From: Cladorhizidae sp. MBARI D1340-BT2
Taxonomy: Eukaryota; Porifera; Demospongiae; Poecilosclerida; Cladorhizidae
Assembly: GCA_028752905.1 (NCBI GenBank)
Contig: JAQNBH010000002.1
Location: 28,999,932-29,063,931, forward strand
Length of the DNA: 64,000 bases
Direction: 5' to 3'
Shown in pieces: positions 1 to 10,493 of the stretch. The notes under the pieces are model-generated. The model had not been told where the DNA came from. It was given only the letters and a program-made list of their open reading frames with translations, and did no database searches. The position numbers and the translations under genes were made by a program. How positions within the stretch are numbered: the stretch's first letter is position 1; each line of letters begins with the position of its first letter.

Positions 1-974
1 CATCCATATTATATTCAGCACACTTTTCGATAATGGACTTAATAAAATCACAAGATAGGTATCTCTCTGCTCTCTCATGATGCTAAATATATTAGCTTTA
101 TAGATACTCAAAACTTCACTGTATAGACTTGATATATAGCTAATAAGATAGGTCTCTGCCTGTGCTCTCTGTTGATACCAAACATCCATATATTCTGCAC
201 ACTTCACTGTAATGGACTTGCAGGATAGGTATCTCTCAGTGTTCTCTATCTTGAATCTTGAGCTAAATATGTTAGCTTCATAGATTCTCCACACTTAACT
301 GAATAGACTTGATATATAGCTCTAAAGGTAGGCCTCTCTCTGTTCTCTCTCTTGATACCAAACATCCATATATTCTGCATACTTCACAGTAATGGACTTG
401 ATAGAATCACAAGATAGGTATCTCTCTGCTCTCTCTTGATGCTAAATATGTTTTATTCATAGATTCTCAAAACTTCACTGTATATAATTGATATATAGCT
501 ATTAAGATAGGTCTCTCTCTGTGCTCTTTGTTGATACCAAACATCCATATATTCAGCACACTTCACTATAATGGACTTGATAAACTCACAAGATAGGTCT
601 CTCTCAGTGTTCTCTATCTTGAGCTAAACATGTTAGCTTCATAGATTCTCCACACTTCACTGAATAGACTTGATATATAGCTATTAAGATAGTACTCTGT
701 CTATTCTATCTCTTGATACCAAACATCCATATATTATGCACACTTCACATAATGGACTTGCAAGATAGGTATCTCTCTGCTCTCACATGATGCTAAATAT
801 GTTAGCTTCATAGATTCTCCTAACTTCACTGTATAGACTTGATATATAGCTATGAAGATAGGTCTCTGTCTGTGCTCTCTGTTGATATCAAACATCCATA
901 ATATTCTGCATACTTCACTGTAATGGACTTGATATGATTCGAATGATAGGTTTCATTATGTGTTCTCTATCTTG
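1..974 (+). repeat. 180-bp satellite block, tail of a composite unit cut by the window edge
   Basis: About 5.4 tandem monomers. The marker word TAGATTCTC (or TAGATACTC) recurs near 101, 281, 460, 642 and 811, giving a spacing close to 180 bp with one short monomer of about 170. Each monomer is two related halves: one has ACTTGATATATAGCT then GATAGGTCTCT, and the other has CTGTAATGGACTTG then GATAGGTATCTCTC. The block runs off the left edge, so the array is longer than the window. No gene is seen here. Confidence 0.93.
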
Positions 975-1352
975 ATATTTGCCCTAATTTGGTCTATATG
1001 TTTCTCATTTTCCCCTAAATATCTTTTTTTTTGCCGTAAAGCTCATAACTATTCTACACTTTACCTAAAAACGATAATTTTATATCACCGAATAGCCCTT
1101 CTAATTATCTGTCTTTTGTACGTGCCAAAATTTTGAGTACTCTAAGTATTAGCAAGTTATGATGATTTGAAGTGGTAAGGTTTGGGATTTTTCCTGGTGT
1201 TTTCCAGTTGCCAAAGCGGTGGCCTGCCAGTGAAAAACCACTACATTTATTGATAATCTGTTCACATGTTGTAGATAAGGGCCTTCTCTATCAGTTGACA
1301 AAATCTGGGACTTTGGTCTTGTTAATTAGGGCAGTTATGAATTGTACTGCAA

Positions 1353-1514
1353 GATAGATCAACTTATTTAGGAATCTTGATGTATCTTCCGAGAAAATAT
1401 GTCTGCAGAGACATTCAACATATCATTAGGCAGGATAGATCAACTTATTTAGGGATCTTGATGTATCCTCCCAGAAAATATGTCTGCAGAGACATTCAAC
1501 ATATCATTAGGAAC
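1353..1514 (+). repeat. 81-bp tandem duplication inside the spacer
   Basis: GATAGATCAACTTATTTAGG occurs at 1353 and again at 1434, an 81-bp period. Each copy continues through GTATCTTCC or GTATCCTCC, GAGAAAATATGTCTGCAGAG (CAG- in copy 2), and ACATTCAACATATCATTAGG. The duplication is present in every unit. A degenerate third copy (GCATGTATCTTCTGAGAAAA, then GAGATATTAACAC) lies about 870 bp downstream near the right edge of the spacer. Confidence 0.85.
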
Positions 1515-1562
1515 AAAGCGCATAAGGAAATAGGGAATAAAATGACCTGCATATACTACGTT

Positions 1563-1593
1563 CCCCCCACCCCCCTCCCCCCACACACACCCC
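1563..1593 (-). other. G-quadruplex / i-motif-capable tract, one per unit
   Basis: The plus strand has runs of C6, C6, C6 and C4 separated by A, T and ACACACA. The minus strand therefore has four G-runs with short loops, which meets the usual criterion for an intramolecular G-quadruplex. Equivalent tracts begin near 3376, 6065, 8398, 11084, 13773, 16471, 19165, 21863, 24553, 27251, 29941, 32639, 35325, 38014, 40712, 43410 and 48412. The units starting at 45,500 and 50,499 lack it because of a 187-bp deletion. Confidence 0.75.
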
Positions 1594-3003
1594 TGGCGAA
1601 CTACACATGAAATCAGTTCAAACTGTTGTTGCATCTATCTACTTGCTATTTCCAAAGTTTTGGAGACATAGGATGCTTCTTTCAAAGTTATGGTGGATCT
1701 ATTTCATCATACATTTCTTTGACATGCAAAAATATTCAGATGTAAAGGAAAGTTCCATAAGAATTTTCATCATATTTTTCTTTCTTACATGTAGATATAG
1801 GCACAGAAAAACCCAAGAGTCACGGAAGTAAAAAAAAACAGATCAAGGAATTGCTAAAACTTGTAAAAGAACATATTTTGTCAAGTTATTTCAGTGCTAA
1901 CTCAAACATTTCGTTTTCCAAACTTGGAATGCTTATTCCCACAATTAATGGAAATATTTCTTGTTGCGAGAATAACTTTAAAAACGTTTGCTCAATTTTT
2001 TGGCTATGTATGTCATTTTAGAGCTCTTTTAGTACTCTGTGATATCCATGAATCAGATTTTTGTTTACTGCAAGGATTGCCAAGAGATGGTAGTTAGAAG
2101 AGGTGGCCTCTAGTTTTTATCAGTTTTTCAGACTCTGTAAGTGTGTAACTAATCAACATGACAACATATGGTAACTTTGCTCCGTGGATATCACTGAGAC
2201 ACTGCTTAGCAAGCCACACACCAATTATGAGTAAATAACTTCAAATCGTTAGGCAGCTAGGTCTGCCACAAATATCTTGGAGTCACCTCGATGTTTCTGC
2301 ATGTATCTTCTGAGAAAATTATGTATATAGAGATATTAACACTTTATAAAAACAAACACAGAATAATAAAGACTTTGTATCATAAATACTTGTGTAGACG
2401 AAAGAGAAAAAAAGTTATGACAATTAGAAATAGGTACAACTATTTTGTGGTTTTGACGCATAGTCACCCCTTAAGATAGGTCTCTCTCTGTGCTCGCTGT
2501 TGATACCAAACATCCATATATTCAGCACACTTTTCGATAATGGACTAGATAAACTCACAAGATAGGTATCTCTCAGTGTTCTCTATCTTGAGCTAAACAT
2601 GTTAGCTTCATAGATTTTCCACACTTCACTGATCAACTTGATATATAGCTATTAAGATAGGTATCTCTCTGTGCTCGCTGTTGATACCAAACATCCATAT
2701 ATTTCAGCACACTTTTCGATAATGGACTTGATAAAATCACAAGATAGGTATCTCTCTGCTCTCTCATGATGCTAAATATATTAGCTTTATAGATAATCCT
2801 AACTTCACTGTATAGACTTGATATATAGCTAATAAGATAGGTCTCTGTCTGTGCTCTCTGTTGATACCAAACATCCATATATTCTGCACACTTCACTGTA
2901 ATGGACTTGCAAGATAGGTATCTCTCAGTGTTCTCTATCTTGAATCTTGAGCTAAATATGTTAGCTTCATAGATTCCCCACACTTAACTGAATAGACTTG
3001 ATA

Positions 3004-5476
3004 TACCTGGTGTTTTCCAGTTGCCAAAGCGGTGGCCTGCCAGTGAAAAACCACTACATTTATTGATAATCTGTTCACATGTTGTAGATAAGGGCCTTCT
3101 CTATCAGTTGACAAAATCTGGGACTTTGGTCTTGTTAATTAGGGCAGTTATGAATTGTACTGCAAGATAGATCAACTTATTTAGGAATCTTGATGTATCT
3201 TCCGAGAAAATATGTCTGCAGAGACATTCAACATATCATTAGGCAGGATAGATCAACTTATTTAGGGATCTTGATGTATCCTCCCAGAAAATATGTCTGC
3301 AGAGACATTCAACATATCATTAGGAACAAAGCGCATAAGGAAATAGGGAATAAAATGACCTGCATATACTACGTTCCCCCCACCCCCCTCCCCCCACACA
3401 CACCCCTGGCGAACTACACATGAAATCAGTTCAAACTGTTGTTGCATCTATCTACTTGCTATTTCCAAAGTTTTGGAGACATAGGATGCTTCTTTCAAAG
3501 TTATGGTGGATCTATTTCATCATACATTTCTTTGACATGCAAAAATATTCAGATGTAAAGGAAAGTTCCATAAGAATTTTCATCATATTTTTCTTTCTTA
3601 CATGTAGATATAGGCACAGAAAAACCCAAGAGTCACGGAAGTAAAAAAAAACAGATCAAGGAATTGCTAAAACTTGTAAAAGAACATATTTTGTCAAGTT
3701 ATTTCAGTGCTAACTCAAACATTTCGTTTTCCAAACTTGGAATGCTTATTCCCACAATTAATGGAAATATTTCTTGTTGCGAGAATAACTTTAAAAACGT
3801 TTGCTCAATTTTTTGGCTATGTATGTCATTTTAGAGCTCTTTTAGTACTCTGTGATATCCATGAATCAGATTTTTGTTTACTGCAAGGATTGCCAAGAGA
3901 TGGTAGTTAGAAGAGGTGGCCTCTAGTTTTTATCAGTTTTTCAGACTCTGTAAGTGTGTAACTAATCAACATGACAACATATGGTAACTTTGCTCCGTGG
4001 ATATCACTGAGACACTGCTTAGCAAGCCACACACCAATTATGAGTAAATAACTTCAAATCGTTAGGCACCTAGGTCTGCCACAAATATCTTGGAGTCACC
4101 TCGATGTTTCTGCATGTATCTTCTGAGAAAATTATGTATATAGAGATATTAACACTTTATAAAAACAAACACAGAATAATAAAGACTTTGTATCATAAAT
4201 ACTTGTGTAGACGAAAGAGAAAAAAAGTTATGACAATTAGAAATAGGTACAACTATTTTGTGGTTTTGACGCATAGTCACCCCTTAAGATAGGTCTCTCT
4301 CTGTGCTCGCTGTTGATACCAAACATCCATATATTCAGCACACTTTTCGATAATGGACTAGATAAACTCACAAGATAGGTATCTCTCAGTGTTCTCTATC
4401 TTGAGCTAAACATGTTAGCTTCATAGATTTTCCACACTTCACTGATCAACTTGATATATAGCTATTAAGATAGGTATCTCTCTGTGCTCGCTGTTGATAC
4501 CAAACATCCATATATTTCAGCACACTTTTCGATAATGGACTTGATAAAATCACAAGATAGGTATCTCTCTGCTCTCTCATGATGCTAAATATATTAGCTT
4601 TATAGATAATCCAAACTTCACTGTATAGACTTGATATATAGCTAATAAGATAGGTCTCTGTCTGTGCTCTCTGTTGATACCAAACATCCATATATTCTGC
4701 ACACTTCACTGTAATGGACTTGCAAGATAGGTATCTCTCAGTGTTCTCTATCTTGAATCTTGAGCTAAATATGTTAGCTTCATAGATTCCCCACACTTAA
4801 CTGAATAGACTTGATATATAGCTCTAAAGGTAGGCCTCTCTCTGTTCTCTCTCTTGATACCAAACATCCATATATTCTGCATACTTCACAGTAATGGACT
4901 TGATAGAATCACAAGATAGGTATCTCTCTGCTCTCTCTTGATGCTAAATATGTTAGCTTCATAGATTCTCAAAACTTCACTGTATATAATTGATATATAG
5001 CTATTAAGATAGGTCTCTCTCTGTGCTCTTTGTTGATACCAAACATCCATATATTCAGCAAACTTCACTATAATGGACTTGATAAACTCACAAGATAGGT
5101 CTCTCTCAGTGTTCTCTATCTTGAGCTAAACATGTTAGCTTCATAGATTCTCCACACTTCACTGAATAGACTTGATATATAGCTATTAAGATAGTACTCT
5201 GTCTATTCTCTCTCTTGATACCAAACATCCATATATTATGCACACTTCACATAATGGACTTGCAAGATAGGTATCTCTCTGCTCTCACATGATGCTAAAT
5301 ATGTTAGCTTCATAGATTCTCCTAACTTCACTGTATAGACTTGATATATAGCTATGAAGATAGGTCTCTGTCTGTGCTCTCTGTTGATATCAAACATCCA
5401 TAATATTCTGCACACTTCACTGTAATGGACTTGATATGATTCGAATGATAGGTTTCATTATGTGTTCTCTATCTTG
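3004..5476 (+). repeat. Composite repeat unit 2 (5'-truncated spacer)
   Basis: The first roughly 217 bp of the spacer are missing. Satellite reading GACTTGATAT joins directly to ACCTGGTGTTTTCCAG at 3004-3006. From there to about 4,811 it is nearly identical to unit 1 at a constant offset of 1,813 bp. The satellite portion (4284-5476) is full length at about 1.19 kb. Confidence 0.92.
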
Positions 5477-7809
5477 ATATTTGCCCTAATTTGGTCTATA
5501 TGTTTCTCATTTTCCCCTAAATATCTTTTTTTTTGCCGTAAAGCTCATAACTTTTCTACACTTTACCCAAAAACGATAATTTTATATCACCGGATAGCCC
5601 TTCTAATTATCTGTCTTTTGTATGTGCCAAAATTTTGAGTACTCTAAGTATTAGCAAGTTATATTGATTTGAAGTGGTAAGGTTTGGGATTTTTCCTGGT
5701 GTTTTCCAGTTGCCAAAGCGGTGGCCTGCCAGAGAAAAACCACTACATTTATTGATAATCTGTTCACATGTTTCAGATAAGGGCCTTCTCTATCAGTTGA
5801 CAAAATCTGGGACTTTGGTCTTGTTAATTAGGGCAGTTATGAATTGTACTGCAAGATAGATCAACTTATTTAGGAATCTTGATGTATCTTCCGAGAAAAT
5901 ATGTCTGCAGAGACATTCAACATATCATTAGGCAGGATAGATCAACTTATTTAGGGATCTTGATGTATCTTCCCAGAAAATATGTCTGCAGAGACATTCA
6001 ACATATCATTAGGAACAAAGCGCATAAGGAAATAGGGAATAAAATGACCTGCATATACTACGTTCCCCCCACCCCCTCCCCCCACACACACCCCTGGCGA
6101 ACTACACATGAAACCAGTTCAAACTGTTGTTGCATCTATCTACTTGCTATTTCCAAAGTTTTGGAGACATAGGATGCTTCTTTCAAAGTTATGGTGGATC
6201 TACTTCATCATACATTTCTTTGACATGCAAAAATATTCAGATGTAAAGGAAAGTTCCATAAGAATTTTCATCATATTTTTCTTTCTTACATGTAGATATA
6301 GGCACAGAAAAACCCAAGAGTCACGGAAGTAAAAAAAAACAGATCAAGGAATTGCTAAAACTTGTAAAAGAACATATTTTGTCAAGTTATTTCAGTGCTA
6401 ACTCAAACATTTCGTTTTCCAAACTTGGAATGCTTATTCCCACAATTAATGGAAATATTTCTTGTTGCGAGAATAACTTTAAAAACGTTTGCTCAATTTT
6501 TTGGCTATGTATGTCATTTTAGAGTTTTAGTACTCTGTGATATCCATGAATCAGATTTTTGTTTACTGCAAGGATTGCCAAGAGATGGTAGTTAGAAGAG
6601 GTGGCCTCTAGTTTTTATCAGTTTTTCAGACTCTGTAAGTGTGTAACTAATCAACATGACAACATATGGTAACTTTGCTCCATGGATATCACTGAGACAC
6701 TCCTTAGCAAGCCACACACCAATTATGAGTAAATAACTTCAAATCGTTAGGCAGCTAGGTCTGCCACAAATATCTTGGAGTCACCTCGATGTTTCTGCAT
6801 GTATCTTCTGAGAAAATTATGTATATAGAGATATTAACACTTTATAAAAACAAACACAGAATAATAAAGACTTTGTATCATAAATACTTGTGTAGACGAA
6901 AGAGAAAAAAAGTTATGACAATTAGAAATAGGTACAACTATTTTGTGGTTTTGACGCATAGTCCCCCCTTAAGATAGGTCTCTCTCTGTGCTCGCTGTTG
7001 ATACCAAACATCCATATATTCAGCACACTTTTCGATAATGGACTAGATAAACTCACAAGATAGGTATCTCTCAGTGTTCTCTATCTTGAGCTAAACATGT
7101 TAGCTTCATAGATTTTCCACACTTCACTGATCAACTTGATATATAGCTATTAAGATAGGTATCTCTCTGTGCTCGCTGTTGATACCAAACATCCATATAT
7201 TCAGCACACTTTTCGATAATGGACTTGATAAAATCACAAGATAGGTATCTCTCTGCTCTCTCATGATGCGAAATATATTAGCTTTATAGATACTCCAAAC
7301 TTCACTGTATAGACTTGATATATAGCTAATAAGATAGGTCTCTGTCTGTGCTCTCTGTTGATACCAAACATCCATATATTCTGCACACTTCACTGTAATG
7401 GACTTGCAAGATAGGTATCTCTCAGTGTTCTCTATCTTGAATCTTGAGCTAAATATGTTAGCTTCATAGATTCTCCACACTTAACTGAATAGACTTGATA
7501 TATAGCTCTAAAGGTAGGCCTCTCTCTGTTCTCTCTCTTGATACCAAACATCCATATATTCTGCATACTTCACAGTAATGGACTTGATAGAATCACAAGA
7601 TAGGTATCTCTCTGCTCTCACATGATGCTAAATATGTTAGCTTCATAGATTCTCCTAACTTCACTGTATAGACTTGATATATAGCTATGAAGATAGGTCT
7701 CTGTCTGTGCTCTCTGTTGATATCAAACATCCATAATATTCTGCACACTTCACTGTAATGGACTTGATATGATTCGAATGATAGGTTTCATTATGTGTTC
7801 TCTATCTTG
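5477..7809 (+). repeat. Composite repeat unit 3 (two satellite monomers missing)
   Basis: The spacer is complete (5477-6969). The satellite (6970-7809) is about 840 bp instead of about 1.19 kb, so the unit is about 2,333 bp. The shortfall of roughly 356 bp equals two 180-bp monomers, as expected for unequal exchange in register. Its C-rich tract is one C shorter in the middle run, which moves the local open frames. Confidence 0.92.
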
Positions 7810-10493
7810 ATATTTGCCCTAATTTGGTCTATATGTTTCTCATTTTTCCCCAAATAATTTTTTATTTGCCATAAAGCTCATAACTTTTCTACACTTTACC
7901 CCAAAAAGATCATTTTTATATCACAGGATAGCCCTTCTAATTATCTGTCTTTTGTACGTGACAAAATTTGAGTACTCTAAGTATTAGCAAGTTATGTTGA
8001 TTTGAAGTGGTAAGGTTTGAGATTTTTCCTGGTGTTTTCCAGTTGCCAAAGCGGTGGCCTGCCAGTGAAAAACCACTACATTTATTGATAATCTGTTCAC
8101 ATGTTTCAGATAAGGGCCTTCTCTATCAGTTGACAAAATCTGGGACTTTGGTCTTGTTAATTAGGGCAGTTATGAATTGTACTGCAAGATAGATCAACTT
8201 ATTTAGGAATCTTGATGTATCTTCCGAGAAAATATGTCTGCAGAGACATTCAACATATCATTAGGCAGGATAGATCAACTTATTTAGGGATCTTGATGTA
8301 TCTTCCCAGAAAATATGTCTGCAGAGACATTCAACATATCATTAGGAACCAAGCGCATAAGGAAATAGGGAATAAAATGACCTGCATATACTACGTTCCC
8401 CCCACCCCCCTCCCCCCACACACACCCCTGGCGAACTACACATGAAACCAGTTCAAACTGTTGTTGCATCTATCTACTTGCTATTTCCAAAGTTTTGGAG
8501 ACATAGGATGCTTCTTTCAAAGTTATGGTGGATCTACTTCATCATACATTTCTTTGACATGCAAAAATATTCAGATGTAAAGGAAAGTTCCATAAGAATT
8601 TTCATCATATTTTTCTTTCTTACATGTAGATATAGGCACAGAAAAACCCAAGAGTCACGGAAGTAAAAAAAAACAGATCAAGGAATTGCTAAAACTTGTA
8701 AAAGAACATATTTTGTCAAGTTATTTCAGTGCTAACTCAAACATTTCATTTTCCAAACTTGGAATGCTTATTCCCACAATTAATGGCAATATTTCTTGTT
8801 GCGAGAATAACTTTAAAAACGTTTGCTCAATTTTTTGGCTATGTATGTCATTTTAGAGCTCTTTTAGTACTCTGTGATATCCATGAATCAGATTTTTGTT
8901 TACTGCAAGGATTGCCAAGAGATGGTAGTTAGAAGAGGTGGCCTCTAGTTTTTATCAGTTTTTCAGACTCTGTAAGTGTGTAACTAATCAACATGACAAC
9001 ATATGGTAACTTTGCTCCATGGATATCACTGAGACACTCCTTAGCAAGCCACACACCAATTATGAGTAAATAACTTCAAATCGTTAGGCAGCTAGGTCTG
9101 CCACAAATATCTTGGAGTCACCTCGATGTTTCTGCATGTATCTTCTGAGAAAATTATGTATATAGAGATATTAACACTTTATAAAAACAAACACAGAATA
9201 ATAAAGACTTTGTATCATAAATACTTGTGTAGACGAAAGAGAAAAAAAGTTATGACAATTAGAAATAGGTACAACTATTTTGTGGTTTTGACGCATAGTC
9301 CCCCCTTAAGATAGGTCTCTCTCTGTGCTCGCTGTTGATACCAAACATCCATATATTCAGCACACTTTTCGATAATGGACTAGATAAACTCACAAGATAG
9401 GTATCTCTCAGTGTTCTCTATCTTGAGCTAAACATGTTAGCTTCATAGATTTTCCACACTTCACTGATCAACTTGATATATAGCTATTAAGATAGGTATC
9501 TCGCTGTGCTCGCTGTTGATACCAAACATCCATATATTCAGCACACTTTTCGATAATGGACTTGATAAAATCACAAGATAGGTATCTCTCTGCTCTCTCA
9601 TGATGCGAAATATATTAGCTTTATAGATACTCCAAACTTCACTGTATAGACTTGATATATAGCTAATAAGATAGGTCTCTGTCTGTGCTCTCTGTTGATA
9701 CCAAACATCCATATATTCTGCACACTTCACTGTAATGGACTTGCAAGATAGGTATCTCTCAGTGTTCTCTATCTTGAATCTTGAGCTAAATATGTTAGCT
9801 TCATAGATTCTCCACACTTAACTGAATAGACTTGATATATAGCTCTAAAGGTAGGCCTCTCTCTGTTCTCTCTCTTGATACCAAACATCCATATATTCTG
9901 CATACTTCACAGTAATGGACTTGATAGAATCACAAGATAGGTATCTCTCTGCTCTCTCTTGATGCTAAATATGTTAGCTTCATAGATTCTCAAAACTTCA
10001 CTGTATATAATTGATATATAGCTATTAAGATAGGTCTCTCTCTGTGCTCTTTGTTGATACCAAACATCCATATATTCAGCACACTTCACTATAATGGACT
10101 TGATAAACTCACAAGATAGGTCTCTCTCAGTGTTCTCTATCTTGAGCTAAACATGTTAGCTTCATAGATTCTCCACACTTCACTGAATAGACTTGATATA
10201 TAGCTATTAAGATAGTACTCTGTCTATTCTCTCTCTTGATACCAAACATCCATATATTATGCACACTTCACATAATGGACCTGCAAGATATCTCTCTGCT
10301 CTCACATGATGCTAAATATGTTAGCTTCATAGATTCTCCTAACTTCACTGTATAGACTTGATATATAGCTATGAAGATAGGTCTCTGTCTGTGCTCTCTG
10401 TTGATATCAAACATCCATAATATTCTGCATACTTCACTGTAATGGACTTGATATGATTCGAATGATAGGTTTCATTATGTGTTCTCTATCTTG
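7810..10493 (+). repeat. Composite repeat unit 4 (type B-like)
   Basis: It carries AACCAAGCGC and the CATGAAACCAG variant, which link it to type B units. Its satellite end has CTGCAAGATATCTCTC, a loss relative to CTGCAAGATAGGTATCTC. The same deletion occurs only just before the other type C unit (near 34,527), so the 4-5 and 13-14 junctions are related by descent. Confidence 0.92.

Larger units (their letters stand above)
975..2470 (+). repeat. Unique spacer module of the composite unit (reference copy)
   Basis: This roughly 1.5-kb non-satellite segment is repeated about 20 times in the window. In order it holds a T-rich start with a T-run near 1024, an 81-bp internal tandem duplication (1353-1514), a C-rich tract (1563-1593), a splice-acceptor-like TTTCTTACATGTAG near 1784-1797, and an A-run near 1831. 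A third degenerate copy of the 81-bp module lies near 2306-2340, and a CCCC-TTAA right edge at 2467-2474. Several 60-120 codon open frames occur. The A-run varies from 8 to 10 between copies and indels shift every frame, so I see no protein-coding constraint. Origin is unknown; it could be a captured gene fragment or a transposon remnant. Confidence 0.85.
975..3003 (+). repeat. Composite repeat unit 1 (spacer 975-2470 + short satellite 2471-3003)
   Basis: The spacer starts where a satellite monomer reading TCTATCTTGA switches to ATTTGCCCTAATTTGG. It ends at a C-run directly before TTAAGATAGG. Only about 530 bp of satellite follow, because unit 2 begins prematurely. Unit 1 and unit 2 share private differences from all later units (GTTGTAGATAAGG instead of GTTTCAGATAAGG; CCTCCCAG instead of CTTCCCAG). 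They are therefore a recent duplicate pair with an offset of 1,813 bp. Confidence 0.92.

Noticed and set aside
2520..2545. CENP-B-box-like word (CTTTTCGATAATGG) in the satellite
   Set aside because: It shares only the TTCG start; the CGGG end of the box is missing. A centromeric role is therefore unsupported by this motif.
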